Shown: positions 33,895 to 42,820 of the stretch, one piece after another | How positions within the stretch are numbered: the stretch's first letter is position 1 | Layout of the letters: every line of letters starts with the position of its first letter | Source: Desulfoluna butyratoxydans | GTDB lineage: Bacteria > Desulfobacterota > Desulfobacteria > Desulfobacterales > Desulfolunaceae | DNA length: 64,000 bases | Reading direction: 5' to 3' | Assembly: GCF_900699765.1 (NCBI RefSeq) | Contig: NZ_CAADHO010000009.1 | Coordinates: forward strand, 186,001 to 250,000 | The notes under the pieces: generated by a model | The model's database searches: none | What the model saw: only the letters and a program-made list of their open reading frames with translations | What the model was told of the DNA's origin: nothing | Position numbers and translations under genes: made by a program

Positions 33895-36213
33895 TCAAAC
33901 CATGAGGCTGTATTTTTTCATCTTTCCGAAGAGGGTCTTGCGATGGATCTTGAGCTTTGCAGCGGCACGCTCCCGGTGCCAGTGGCATTGTTGCAGAACC
34001 TGGGTGAGCACCTGCTTTTCAAAGGCATCCATGACGGTTTTCAAGTCTGTGAAGTCATCGGGGGGGCCGGCCTGGCCAGGGGAACCGGCCGGGGTGATGC
34101 CGCTGCTGAAGTTAAGCTCTTTCAGGGAGATGAAACGGCGCAAGGCGTTCTGGAGCTCCCGGACGTTGCCGGGCCAGTCGTAGTGGGTGATGGCCTCCAG
34201 GAATTTCCCCGTGACCGGGGGGACCTTGCTGGTGGGGCAAAAGTGCTTGAGGAAGTGCTCGATGAGAAGGGGAAGGTCCTCTTTGCGCTCCCTTAAGGGC
34301 TTCAGATGGATGGGGATCACATGGATCCTGTAAAAAAAGTCCTCTCGCATCCTGTTTTTCTTCACCTCTTCCAACAGGTTGCGGTTTGTGGCGGAGACGA
34401 TGCGGATGTTGGGTTTCTTAAGGGTGTTGCTTCCCACCGGGGTAAACCCGCCCCCGTCGATTGCCCGCAGGAGCTTCACCTGCATGTTGAGCCCGATCTC
34501 TCCGATTTCATCCAGAAAGAGGGTGCCCCCGTCTGCCTTGTCCAGAAATCCCTCATGGTCCCGGTCCGCGCCGGTGAAGGCCCCTTTTTTGTGGCCGAAG
34601 AACTCGCTCTCGATGATGTTTTCGTTGATGGCCCCGCAGTTGACGGGCACGAAATGCTTGTCGGACCTGCCGCTGGCGTCATGGATGGCCTTTGCCACGA
34701 GCTCTTTGCCCGTGCCGGACTCTCCGTAGATAATGATATGGTCGTCGCTGGCCGCGGATTTCAGGATGAGCTCGTAGACATCCTGCATGGCCTGGCTCTT
34801 GCCCACGATGTCTCCGAATTTGTAGCGGTCCTTCATGGTGGATTTCAGGCGGATGTTCTCTTGCCTGAGGCCTTTTTCCCTCTCCAAAAGCGCCTCTTCC
34901 GCGTTTTTTTGTTCGGTGACGTCCCGGATGATGGCCTGGATGCGGGTCACCGAGCCGTCGGAACCGTGGATGGGGGAGATGACCGAGTCGTACCAGCGAT
35001 CGTTTTTCGGGCATTTCAGCACTTTCTTGACGGATTCTCCCTTGAGCAGGGAGCGGCTGTCACACCAGGGGCACGGGGTGTCCAGGCCGTAGATCACCTT
35101 GTGGCACTGCTTTCCGCGGGCTTTTTCTCCCAGGAATTCAATGAGGGGGGTGTTCATGAACTCGATGCGGTGGTCCTTGTCCCGGATGTAGATCATGCCG
35201 TCGAAGTTTTCGATGATGGCCCGGAGCTGGGACTCCCGTTGTTTAAGGCGATCCTCGGCCAGCTTGGCGTGGGTGATGTCCATGAAGGAGGCGATGCTGA
35301 TCTGGGTGCCTTTGACCATGCCCACCTTCATCAGCATGTTTTTGACGGTGCGGTCCTTGGTGATCATTTTGCATTCGTAGACGTCCGGCGCCCGTCCCGG
35401 TTCGCTGCGCCGCCAGACATGGTAACGGGAGAGCCTGGCCCGGTCGTCGGCGTGGATCACGTCGGACCATTTCATCCGGTCGATGAGCTCTTCGGCGGTG
35501 TAGCCGCTGTAGGTCTCAAAGGTGGCGTTGGCAAAGGAGATCATGCTGTCGGTCTCAATAAGGATCGTGCCGGTGCCCGTGTTTTCCAGGACTCCGCTGT
35601 ATTTGGCCTCGGTCTCCTTGAGCACCTCTTTGATGTGGCTTCCCTCGGCCCGGGACCTGAGGTTGAGGACCCCGCATGTGATGTCGTTGGCCAGTTCCCG
35701 CAACAGGTCGACTTTTTCCGGCTCAAAGGCGTGGGCATCCCCTGCATAGATGGAGATGGCCCCCAGGGTATGGCCGTCGGAGATCAGGGGAAAGGCCACC
35801 ACGGAACCGAACCCCCTTAAGATGGCCTCGTACTGCCAGGAGGGGGCCGTGTCCGTGGCCCGGATATCCGGGATGGTGCAGACGTTGCCGGTGCGGATGG
35901 CTGTTCCCATGGGGGGCGGGTTGTCGATACCCTCGGCCCAGGAAGGGGCAATGGAGCCGAGGAACCCCTCTTCGTAGCCGCAGGTGGCCACGGGCTGGAT
36001 CGGTTTTTTCTCACCGGCTTCGGCAAACCCGATCCATACAAAGGGAAAGCTGCCCACCTCCACGATGATCCGGCAGATTTCATTTAACAGGCTTTGTTCG
36101 TTTTTTTCATGGATAAAGGCTTTTTTGCACCGGCTGAGAATCTTGATAAACCGGTTCATCTTTCCCAACTCCTTCATCAGGTCATTCTTGCTGACATCAA
36201 CGGATGTGATCAT
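33895..36213 (-). CDS. Sigma54-dependent activator with GAF and two PAS domains
   Basis: The 772-residue protein has a GAF domain (about 25-190), PAS domains (about 200-315 and 325-440), an AAA+ domain with Walker A GESGTGKELVAKAIH (about 497-511), a canonical GAFTGA loop (544-549) and a Fis-type helix-turn-helix at the C-terminus. The second PAS has a cysteine cluster (KQCHKVIYG... DTPCPWC) seen in many sulfate-reducer PAS proteins and perhaps redox-active. The ATG at 36213 has TAAGGA upstream; the longer frame is not supported. The gene is directly upstream of, and in the same direction as, the thiolase operon, whose -24/-12 promoter it probably activates. Confidence 0.92.
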   Translation of the reverse strand: MITSVDVSKNDLMKELGKMNRFIKILSRCKKAFIHEKNEQSLLNEICRIIVEVGSFPFVWIGFAEAGEKKPIQPVATCGYEEGFLGSIAPSWAEGIDNPPPMGTAIRTGNVCTIPDIRATDTAPSWQYEAILRGFGSVVAFPLISDGHTLGAISIYAGDAHAFEPEKVDLLRELANDITCGVLNLRSRAEGSHIKEVLKETEAKYSGVLENTGTGTILIETDSMISFANATFETYSGYTAEELIDRMKWSDVIHADDRARLSRYHVWRRSEPGRAPDVYECKMITKDRTVKNMLMKVGMVKGTQISIASFMDITHAKLAEDRLKQRESQLRAIIENFDGMIYIRDKDHRIEFMNTPLIEFLGEKARGKQCHKVIYGLDTPCPWCDSRSLLKGESVKKVLKCPKNDRWYDSVISPIHGSDGSVTRIQAIIRDVTEQKNAEEALLEREKGLRQENIRLKSTMKDRYKFGDIVGKSQAMQDVYELILKSAASDDHIIIYGESGTGKELVAKAIHDASGRSDKHFVPVNCGAINENIIESEFFGHKKGAFTGADRDHEGFLDKADGGTLFLDEIGEIGLNMQVKLLRAIDGGGFTPVGSNTLKKPNIRIVSATNRNLLEEVKKNRMREDFFYRIHVIPIHLKPLRERKEDLPLLIEHFLKHFCPTSKVPPVTGKFLEAITHYDWPGNVRELQNALRRFISLKELNFSSGITPAGSPGQAGPPDDFTDLKTVMDAFEKQVLTQVLQQCHWHRERAAAKLKIHRKTLFGKMKKYSLMV

Positions 36214-36750
36214 GGTGGAATCCTTACCGTGGGGTTGAAAAGAGCGAGAACACATGGTCGGGTCGTGTCGGGCACCGTCACGGGACGGCGGGTGCGGCCT
36301 GGGAGCGTTGTGTTGCCGGAAAAAGGCGTTGTAAAGGGAGGCGAAGAGCTGGCCGCGGCTTCCTGTATGGGGCAGGACGGCACCATGCAGGATATGGGGC
36401 GCGTCGGTGTTGAAACCGTGTAACATATCATAAACACTGTTTGATAAGCATAGCAAATAGTATTCCACAGGTGGGGGGCGACCCCAGGGGTGCCATGTGG
36501 CGGGGGCCCGGGCCGCGTTGGCGTGCCCGGGACAGGGGCAGGTCATGTGAACAGATCGCCCCATGGTCGGTGGCCCTCTGGGCTGCGGGGAGAACTTTCT
36601 GGATGCAACATGCTTGAATCATGGTGTATTGCGGGTTGGGAAAAGAGCGTGCACGATATGTGGTGATTCGACCACGTGTGGCGCCGCTTTCAATCCTGGG
36701 GCTCAGGGTGGGGGGCGGGTACCGGCGAATTTTCCGTTGACGGCCTTTCT
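36214..36750. other. Gene-free stretch between activator and MarR gene
   Basis: No gene is supported. The divergent promoters of the GAF-PAS activator (minus strand) and the MarR gene (plus strand) should be here. Confidence 0.45.
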
Positions 36751-36772
36751 TTTGGTTTGGTACAAAACAAAT
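36751..36772 (+). promoter_or_regulatory. MarR-operator-like site overlapping the marR start
   Basis: TTTGGTTTGG-TACAAAACAAAT sits directly before the ATG at 36774. Its half, ACAAAACAAATT, recurs exactly at 37242-37253 before the next gene. This suggests autoregulation by the MarR protein. Confidence 0.65.
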
Positions 36773-36773
36773 T

Positions 36774-37211
36774 ATGAAAACATCAGATTCGCATTTTGTC
36801 TACAAGCTCAGCGTCATCCGCAAGCTCGCCTTTTCATTCCTGGAAGAGGAGATGGCCAGGGCCGGGGTAAAGGATCTTCCCCCGTCCTTCGGCGATATTC
36901 TTTACATCGTCCACACCAGGGGGCCGGTGTCCGTCAAGGACATTGCCGCACAGTCCTACAAGGACAAATCAACGGTCTCCACCATCATCCATCAACTTGA
37001 AATCAAGGGGTATGTTCAAAAAGAACCGGACCCCTCCGATAAGCGCAAGGTGCGGGTGTCCCTGACGTTGCAGGCGGAAAAGCACATGGAGAGCATGGCC
37101 CGGATCTCTGCCGGGCTCAAGGAGAGGCTCTTTCAGGACATGAGCCGTGAGGAGAGAGACATCCTCTTCCTTCTCATGGACAAGATCGAGGGCAACCTGA
37201 AGCGGAGCTGA
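36774..37211 (+). CDS. MarR family transcriptional regulator
   Basis: The 145-residue protein is a winged-helix MarR regulator: the recognition helix region reads SVKDIAAQSYKDKSTVSTII and the wing DPSDKRKVRVSLT contains the conserved D-x-R. It should bind a palindromic site as a dimer and release it with a ligand or oxidation. Operator-like sites lie at its own start and just downstream, ahead of the iron-sulfur protein gene. No cysteine suited for oxidation sensing is prominent. Confidence 0.9.
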   Translation: MKTSDSHFVYKLSVIRKLAFSFLEEEMARAGVKDLPPSFGDILYIVHTRGPVSVKDIAAQSYKDKSTVSTIIHQLEIKGYVQKEPDPSDKRKVRVSLTLQAEKHMESMARISAGLKERLFQDMSREERDILFLLMDKIEGNLKRS

Positions 37212-37230
37212 TCCGTGGGGTCTGGGGTTA

Positions 37231-37253
37231 TTTTGTTTGTAACAAAACAAATT
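37231..37253 (+). promoter_or_regulatory. MarR-operator-like palindrome before the iron-sulfur protein
   Basis: TTTTGTT-TGT-AACAAAA is a perfect inverted repeat in a larger TTTGTTT-N5-AAACAAA, and its right half is identical to the site before the MarR gene. Its place upstream of the iron-sulfur gene fits control of that gene and the hydrolase by the same MarR protein. Confidence 0.7.
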
Positions 37254-37434
37254 GAAGGGATGGGAGGGATGATTTCACGATTCCTGCCCGGATATGTTGT
37301 GGTGCTGGGTATTGACAGCGGCAGCTTATGCACTGCCGTTGGTGATGGCCTTGGTCGAAACACGTTGTTGCAAGGCGGTATATTTGTCTGAATCGCGCTT
37401 ATTCATGAACTATTCATGTTTGGGAGGGCATGGG

Positions 37435-38370
37435 ATGGGATCAATCAGACGACTTCATACATCCGAAGCATTGGACGTTGTGGACAACACCGGCAAGGTT
37501 CGAACGAACTTTCTGAAACGGTACCTGCCCGGTACCATGGATGCCATCCGGTTCTACCATTTCACCGGGACCCTGGCGCAGCTTCCCGTGGTGGGCCGGT
37601 TTGTCAAAAAAGGGCTTCATCTTTACTACCGTTACCTTCATACCAACTCCCTTGTCTTTCCCTTAAGAGAGATGGAAGCCGTCATCGAAACGGCCACCGA
37701 CCTGTATGTGGATCCCTGCCCCTGCCGAGTGGTGGCAGAGGAGAAGAGCTGCAGTGCCCCGATTTATACCTGCCTGCGCATCAACCACACGGCCTCCCTG
37801 CGAAAAGAGATGAAAGGCGGCAAGAGCCTCTCCAGGGCCGATGCCCTTGCGATTCTACGAAACGCCTATGACAAGGGGCTGGTCCTCTCCCTGGAGTCCT
37901 GCATCCAGCCGTACCAGAACAATATCTGCATGTGCTGCACCTGTTGCTGCATTGCCATGAAGATGCGGTATGAGTACGGGGTGCCCATTTATCATTCCGG
38001 TCCGTACCTTCCTGTCTGTGACTCGGCTGCCTGCACGGGGTGCGCTTCCTGCTCGTCGGCCTGCCTTGTGGGAGCTCTGGAGGTGTCAGGCAGCGGTGTT
38101 CGGGTCGATCCGGACAGGTGTCTGGGGTGCAGTCACTGCGCGTCAGCCTGCCCGTCCGGTTGCCTGGAGATGGCCTTTACTCCCCATCGCGTGAGGCAGG
38201 ACCGTGAGCCCGGGCCCGTCCGGCTGGCCCTGTCCCTTGTGTACATCCATGCCGTCATGGTGCCCTCTGTTCTTTTGTTCAGGCTGGTTGCAGGCAGCAA
38301 GCAGCACCTGATGGAGCAGGCGTCCCCCAATGCCAGCGATGTCTTCGAACTGTCCATGCAGCAGAAATGA
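37435..38370 (+). CDS. 4Fe-4S dicluster protein with extra cysteine motifs
   Basis: The protein of about 311 residues has a cysteine-rich middle and C-terminal part. YVDPCPCRVVAEEKSC near residue 96 and NICMCCTCCCIAMKM near 160 are unusual, and two ferredoxin-type 4Fe-4S motifs follow: CTGCASCSSACLVGALE and CLGCSHCASACPSGCLE. The last 50 residues (LALSLVYIHAVMVPSVLLFR) could form a membrane helix. Family function is unknown to me; a membrane-associated electron-transfer role is an inference. The start is uncertain: ATG 37435 follows GGGAGGG, while in-frame ATGs at 37294 and 37408 also exist. The metallo-hydrolase gene starts 8 bases after its stop. Confidence 0.75.
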   Translation: MGSIRRLHTSEALDVVDNTGKVRTNFLKRYLPGTMDAIRFYHFTGTLAQLPVVGRFVKKGLHLYYRYLHTNSLVFPLREMEAVIETATDLYVDPCPCRVVAEEKSCSAPIYTCLRINHTASLRKEMKGGKSLSRADALAILRNAYDKGLVLSLESCIQPYQNNICMCCTCCCIAMKMRYEYGVPIYHSGPYLPVCDSAACTGCASCSSACLVGALEVSGSGVRVDPDRCLGCSHCASACPSGCLEMAFTPHRVRQDREPGPVRLALSLVYIHAVMVPSVLLFRLVAGSKQHLMEQASPNASDVFELSMQQK

Positions 38371-38378
38371 GGTGACTT

Positions 38379-39188
38379 ATGAGTGTTATCCGTACGTTTA
38401 CCCATGACTCCGTGACCGGCGTAAAGGTCGGCAAATACAATCTGGCAGACAACTCAACGGTGCATATGTTCTGCCTGGGCGAGACGGTGATCGACACAGG
38501 CCCGCCCAACGATCAGAAGGCTGTGGCCCGGTTTTTCAAGGGGAGGCCGGTCCGTCAGATTCTTCTCACCCATCACCATGAGGATCACAGCGGCAACGCG
38601 GCCTTTCTTTCTCGGATGACCGGCGCACCTGTCTATGCGCACCCGGCAGGTTTCGATTTGTTGCGGGAGGGGTTTTCCATTCGGATGTACCAGAAGGTTT
38701 TTTGGGGGAGCACCCCCAGGGTATCGCCGGAGCCCCTGGCCAAGGCCGTAGCAACGGATGGCGGCCACACCCTCGTGCCCATTCATACCCCGGGGCACTC
38801 TCCGGACCATGTCTGTTTCTGGGAACCGGACAGAAAGTGGCTTTTTACAGGGGATCTTTTCCTTGCACCCAGGGTCAGGATGTTCAGGGCCGATGAAGAT
38901 CTTACCGGGCATCTGAAAAGCCTGAAGGCCGTTCTGGACTACGATGTGGAGACCCTTTTCTGCGCCCACAAGGGCGTTGTGGCCGACGGGCACCGGATGC
39001 TGGAAAAGAAGCTGACGTATTACCTGGAGCTCATCCACAAGGTGAGGGGGCTGCACGACGAGGGGCACTCTCCGACAGAGATCACGCGGACCCTGTTCGG
39101 CAAAAAAGGGCTCGTGGGGTATATTTCCTGCAATCACATGAGCAGTGAGAATCTGGTGCGGCAGTGCCTCACCTGCACCCTTACATAA
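38379..39188 (+). CDS. MBL-fold metallo-hydrolase
   Basis: The 269-residue protein has the metallo-beta-lactamase signature THHHEDHSGN near residue 65 and the later metal ligands IHTPGHSPDHVCF, FTGDLF and CAHKG. An extra C-terminal helical extension (ELIHKVRGLHDEGHSPTE) is as in lactamase-like B2 hydrolases. Substrate may be a thioester or lactone; the sequence cannot settle it. It lies directly behind the iron-sulfur protein and overlaps the convergent azlD by 8 bases. It has no signal peptide. Confidence 0.88.
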   Translation: MSVIRTFTHDSVTGVKVGKYNLADNSTVHMFCLGETVIDTGPPNDQKAVARFFKGRPVRQILLTHHHEDHSGNAAFLSRMTGAPVYAHPAGFDLLREGFSIRMYQKVFWGSTPRVSPEPLAKAVATDGGHTLVPIHTPGHSPDHVCFWEPDRKWLFTGDLFLAPRVRMFRADEDLTGHLKSLKAVLDYDVETLFCAHKGVVADGHRMLEKKLTYYLELIHKVRGLHDEGHSPTEITRTLFGKKGLVGYISCNHMSSENLVRQCLTCTLT

Positions 39189-39504
39189 CCAGGCCCGCAC
39201 CCCAGTAGAGAAGCATTCCCACCACAAGGGTTCCCCCTAAGGATTTCGTGTACCAGGCAAAGATGAAAGTGGGTACGGCCACGGCCATCTCAATGGAGAA
39301 GGGCGCAAAGACCCTGGGGGTTCCCTGGGTTACCAGGGCCGGGACCAGCAGGGCGCTTAAGATGGAGACGGGGATCAGCTCCAGCCACTCGATGAGCAGG
39401 GGCGGCAGCTGCCGCTTGGAGAGGAAGAAAAGGGGCACCCATCGGGGGATGAAGGAGACAAGGCCCATGCCGAGGATAAGAAGGACAAAGCTAGTGGTTT
39501 CCAC
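39181..39504 (-). CDS. azlD: AzlD family branched-chain amino acid export subunit
   Basis: The 107-residue membrane protein has three to four hydrophobic segments and the AzlD opening, with FIPRWVPLFFLSKRQLPPL conserved. It works with AzlC as a two-part exporter of branched-chain amino acids or analogues. It overlaps azlC by 14 bases at 39491-39504 and overlaps the metallo-hydrolase end by 8. Confidence 0.88.
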   Translation of the reverse strand: METTSFVLLILGMGLVSFIPRWVPLFFLSKRQLPPLLIEWLELIPVSILSALLVPALVTQGTPRVFAPFSIEMAVAVPTFIFAWYTKSLGGTLVVGMLLYWGAGLVM

Positions 39505-40225
39505 GGGCGGGCCTCCGTTTTTTGATGATCACCCCGGCCGTGGCGGCAAAAAGGGTGGCGATGATGATGTAGGCGTTGCCCGGCATGACCAGGGAGAGTC
39601 CCACGGCTACGACCCCTGAGATCACGGCGGTGAGGGTGAAGATGGGGCCGTTGAGCTGGTAGATGAGCAGGGTGATGAACATGGCCGTCAGGGCGTAGTT
39701 GAGGCCAAAGGCGTTTTCCGGGATGAAGCGTCCGAAAAAGCATCCCACGGTGGTGCTCGCCACCCAGGAGAAGAAGGCCGCGTAGCTGGCCACGATGGCC
39801 TTGTCGACCTCCCAGGGGCCGTTTTTCAGCTGGTTTAAGTTGACGGCAAAGGTTTCGTCGACGATGCCGTAGCTGAGCATGGTGATCTTCTTGCGGCAGG
39901 CCCCCCGGTAGTGGACGGCCAGGGAGGAGCTCATGAGCAGGTGGCGCAGGTTGACGATAAAGGTGGTCAGGACGATGGCGGGGATGGAGGCCCCTGCCGT
40001 GATCATGGAGACCGCGATGAACTGTCCGCTGCCTGCAAAGACGCAGAGGGACATGAAACAGACCTGAACGGGGGTGAGCCCCGCCTTTTCTCCCAGGACC
40101 CCCATGGCCAGCCCCAGGGGGATGTATCCGACGCAGATGGGCCAGATGGCCAGGAGGCCCTGGACCAACGCGGACTTTTCTACCGGGGAGACGCCGGACT
40201 CTTCGTCCTGTAATGCAACACTCAT
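39491..40225 (-). CDS. azlC: AzlC family amino acid export subunit
   Basis: The 244-residue protein has about seven membrane segments. The signature IAVSMITAGASIPAIVLTTF and NLRHLLMSSSLA (with the conserved N-R-H) identify the AzlC/YgaZ family. It pairs with AzlD for export of valine-type amino acids. AGGTAG lies before the ATG. Regulation is not evident; an Lrp-type gene is not nearby. Confidence 0.92.
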   Translation of the reverse strand: MSVALQDEESGVSPVEKSALVQGLLAIWPICVGYIPLGLAMGVLGEKAGLTPVQVCFMSLCVFAGSGQFIAVSMITAGASIPAIVLTTFIVNLRHLLMSSSLAVHYRGACRKKITMLSYGIVDETFAVNLNQLKNGPWEVDKAIVASYAAFFSWVASTTVGCFFGRFIPENAFGLNYALTAMFITLLIYQLNGPIFTLTAVISGVVAVGLSLVMPGNAYIIIATLFAATAGVIIKKRRPARGNH

Positions 40226-40254
40226 AATGATATCTACCTGCTGTAAAACGTGGC

Positions 40255-40275
40255 AAGCCGCCCGACGGGCGGCTT
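40255..40275. terminator. Hairpin between the zinc-motif protein and azlC
   Basis: AAGCCGCCC pairs with GGGCGGCTT around GAC. It lies between the stop of the 40318-40833 gene and the start of azlC on the minus strand. There is no strong T-run, so termination is only possible. Confidence 0.45.
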
Positions 40276-40317
40276 GATTGCTATAAAAAAGCTACATAAT
40301 CGAAAGTGGTACCTAAG

Positions 40318-40833
40318 TCAATCCTTGGCGGGGGATGCGTGCTGATCTGTGGGGGGCGGTTTGGAGCCGGGAGGGAGAACGGTCTCCTCGTCCATGGTCC
40401 TGCAGAGCGTGTCCATGCAGGCCGGGCAGATGCCGTGGCTGAAGCGCGCTTCGGAGTGGGCGCTGAGGTAGGCCTCCACCTGGTGCCAGTAGCCCTGGTC
40501 ATCCCGTATCTTCTTGCAGGAGGCGCAGATGGGGATGATGCCCTTGAGTTGCCTGATCTCGGTCAGGGCTTCCCGGAGTTCCGTATTCCGGCTTTCAAGG
40601 CTCTTTTTGGCCTGCTTCAGGCTGGACCATCTACGGTGCAGGAGGATGGCCTGGCAGAACACCAGCACGATGCACACCATGATGAATTCATCGAGTTCAA
40701 AGGCCTCATAGGTGTTTGTGATGTCCACAATACGCTCAAACAGGTCGAATCGGCCGGAAATAAGAAAAGTTCCCGCAGCAGTGATGAATAGTAAAAGGCG
40801 CTCTTGAGATGCACTGATTCTGTTGGTTTTCAT
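40318..40833 (-). CDS. Membrane protein with coiled coil and C-terminal CxxC motif seen in signalling proteins
   Basis: The 171-residue protein has two hydrophobic segments (LLLFITAAGTFLISG and FIMVCIVLVFCQAILL), a coiled coil (SLKQAKKSLESRNTELREAL) and a C-terminal module LKGIIPICASCKKIRDDQGY with HGICPACM. The latter is common after response regulator and PAS domains in Deltaproteobacteria and may bind a metal through its cysteines. A free-standing version after a membrane anchor is unusual. The start at 40833 (MKTNRIS) is chosen; 40881 adds 16 residues. The function is unknown. Confidence 0.78.
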   Translation of the reverse strand: MKTNRISASQERLLLFITAAGTFLISGRFDLFERIVDITNTYEAFELDEFIMVCIVLVFCQAILLHRRWSSLKQAKKSLESRNTELREALTEIRQLKGIIPICASCKKIRDDQGYWHQVEAYLSAHSEARFSHGICPACMDTLCRTMDEETVLPPGSKPPPTDQHASPAKD

Positions 40834-41002
40834 CGGGTCCCTTCCGGCTGAAAGCCTGGTTTGAAGCACGTCTGACGACATTGATTATAGGCGTTTTCCT
40901 TATTTTTGGGTAGTGATTGAACCATAGCAGACAATGCGCCGGCCTGTCACAGGAATTGAGCACAGGCGCCATGGAAAAGAGACGGCAGGTTTCGCCTGCC
41001 TC

Positions 41003-42820
41003 TTACCCTCCGAAGCCTTTATCTTCCATGGTGACGGCCGCATCCCCCAGGGCGGTGAGGGCCTCCATTTTGCCCATGGTCACGGGCAGGAGGTTGCTGA
41101 AAAAGAACTCGGCTCCCTTGATCTGGCCGTTATAAAAGGGGATATCCTTTTTTTTGGCCCCGGACTTAAGGGTTCTGGCAGCCGCTACGGCGCGCCAGAG
41201 GAGCATCCAGGCCATGACCGCATCACCCATGATTTCAAGGAAGGGCACGGAGTGAGCAAAGGCTGTTCGGAGGTTGCCTTCAAGGAGGCTCTTACCCATG
41301 GCCATGGCGCAATCGCCCAGTCGGCTGACGAGTTTGGAGGCCCCCTCGGTGAGGGGCCGGGTGGCGTCGAGTTCGGCTGCCTCTTCGACGGTGCGGTTCA
41401 TGCGGGCCAACAGCTCCATGAAAACCTGCCCTTTTTTCATGCCGAGTTTCCGCGCCAGCAGGTCCATGGCCTGGATTCCGTCGGTGCCCTCGTAGATGGA
41501 GGCGATCTTGCAGTCCCGGGAGATCTGCTCCACGGTGTAGTCCCGGAGGTAACCGGCCCCGCCGTACACCTGGATGGCCTTGGTGCACACGTCGTAGCCT
41601 TTGATGCCGTTGTAGGCCTTGAGCACGGGGGTGAGAAGCCCCACAAGGTCATCGGCCATCTCCTGGTCATCCGGGGAGGCGCCCATGCGGTGGTGATCCA
41701 TGAGCAGGGCGATGTAGTAGGCAAAACTCCGCATGCCGTCCACGCAGCATTTCATCTCAAGGAGCATGCGCCGGACATCCGGGTGGTCGATGATGGGCAC
41801 GGACGGGGCCGTAGGGTCCAGGGCCTCTTCCACGGCGCGCCCCTGCTTGCGGGTGCGGGCGTATTCCAGGGCCAGTAGATAGGCGGCCGAGGCGTGGGAA
41901 AAGGCCTGGATCCCCACACCGAGCCTGGCTTCATTCATCATGGTGAACATGATGCGCATCCCTTTGTTGGCCTCTCCCAGGAGCAGGCCGCGGCAGGTGC
42001 CCTTGCTTCCCAGGGACATGCTGCAGGTGGCGCTGCCGTGGAGTCCCATCTTCTCTTCGATGCCCGTGCAGACAATGTCGTTGGGCTCGCCCAGGGATCC
42101 GTCCTCATTAACCCAGATCTTGGGGACCAGGAAGATGGAGATGCCCTTGGTTCCGGCAGGGGCCCCTTCGATACGGGCCAGCACCGGGTGGATGATGTTG
42201 TCGGTGAGGTCGTGGTCCCCCGAGGTGATGAAGGCCTTGGTGCCGTATATGGACCAGGTGCCGTCGTCGTTGGGGGTGGCTGAGGTGGTGAGGGCACCTA
42301 CGTCGGAGCCCGCGTCCGGTTCGGTGAGGAGCATGGTGCCCGTCCACTCCCCGGAGTAGAGTTTTTTCATGAAGAGGTCTTTCTGGTGTTCGGTGCCGTA
42401 TCGCTCGATCATTTTACCGGCGCCGTGGCCCAGCATGGCATAGCTGGAGAAGGCAAAGTTGGTGCCGATAAGGTACTCCCCGGCAGCGTTGCTGACGAGA
42501 AAGGGGAGTCCCTGGCCCCCCACCTCCGGTTCTTCGGACAGGGCCAGCCACTCACCTTCTCGGAACAGCTCGAAGGGACGCCGGAAGCACTCCGGCGGCG
42601 TGACCGTTCCCCGGTCGAACTGCACCCCCTGGCGATCCCCCAGGCCGTAGGTGGGGAGCAGCTCCTTGAGGGCGAATTTCCTGGCCTCGTTGATCACCAT
42701 TTCAAATGTCTTCCGGTTGAAGTCGGCGTATATCGGGTGATGTGTCAGCGACTCTGCGTCAAACTGGTCAAACAACACAAAATCGATGTCCCGTCTGTCT
42801 GCAACGTATTGAGCTGCCAT
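41003..42820 (-). CDS. Acyl-CoA dehydrogenase with C-terminal domain (DmdC/FadE-type, about 600 residues)
   Basis: The 605-residue protein has the long ACAD architecture: an N-terminal extension (RDIDFVLFDQFDAESL), the core with MLLTEPDAGSDVGALTTSA and ITSGDHDLTDNIIHPVLAR, and QVYGGAGYLRDYTVEQISRD plus YEGTDGIQAMDLLAR, then a helical C-terminal domain. This form includes 3-methylmercaptopropionyl-CoA and long-chain acyl-CoA dehydrogenases. Its substrate is not clear. AGGAGGT precedes ATG 42820. It stands alone rather than in the thiolase operon, so it is likely regulated separately. Confidence 0.92.
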   Translation of the reverse strand: MAAQYVADRRDIDFVLFDQFDAESLTHHPIYADFNRKTFEMVINEARKFALKELLPTYGLGDRQGVQFDRGTVTPPECFRRPFELFREGEWLALSEEPEVGGQGLPFLVSNAAGEYLIGTNFAFSSYAMLGHGAGKMIERYGTEHQKDLFMKKLYSGEWTGTMLLTEPDAGSDVGALTTSATPNDDGTWSIYGTKAFITSGDHDLTDNIIHPVLARIEGAPAGTKGISIFLVPKIWVNEDGSLGEPNDIVCTGIEEKMGLHGSATCSMSLGSKGTCRGLLLGEANKGMRIMFTMMNEARLGVGIQAFSHASAAYLLALEYARTRKQGRAVEEALDPTAPSVPIIDHPDVRRMLLEMKCCVDGMRSFAYYIALLMDHHRMGASPDDQEMADDLVGLLTPVLKAYNGIKGYDVCTKAIQVYGGAGYLRDYTVEQISRDCKIASIYEGTDGIQAMDLLARKLGMKKGQVFMELLARMNRTVEEAAELDATRPLTEGASKLVSRLGDCAMAMGKSLLEGNLRTAFAHSVPFLEIMGDAVMAWMLLWRAVAAARTLKSGAKKKDIPFYNGQIKGAEFFFSNLLPVTMGKMEALTALGDAAVTMEDKGFGG

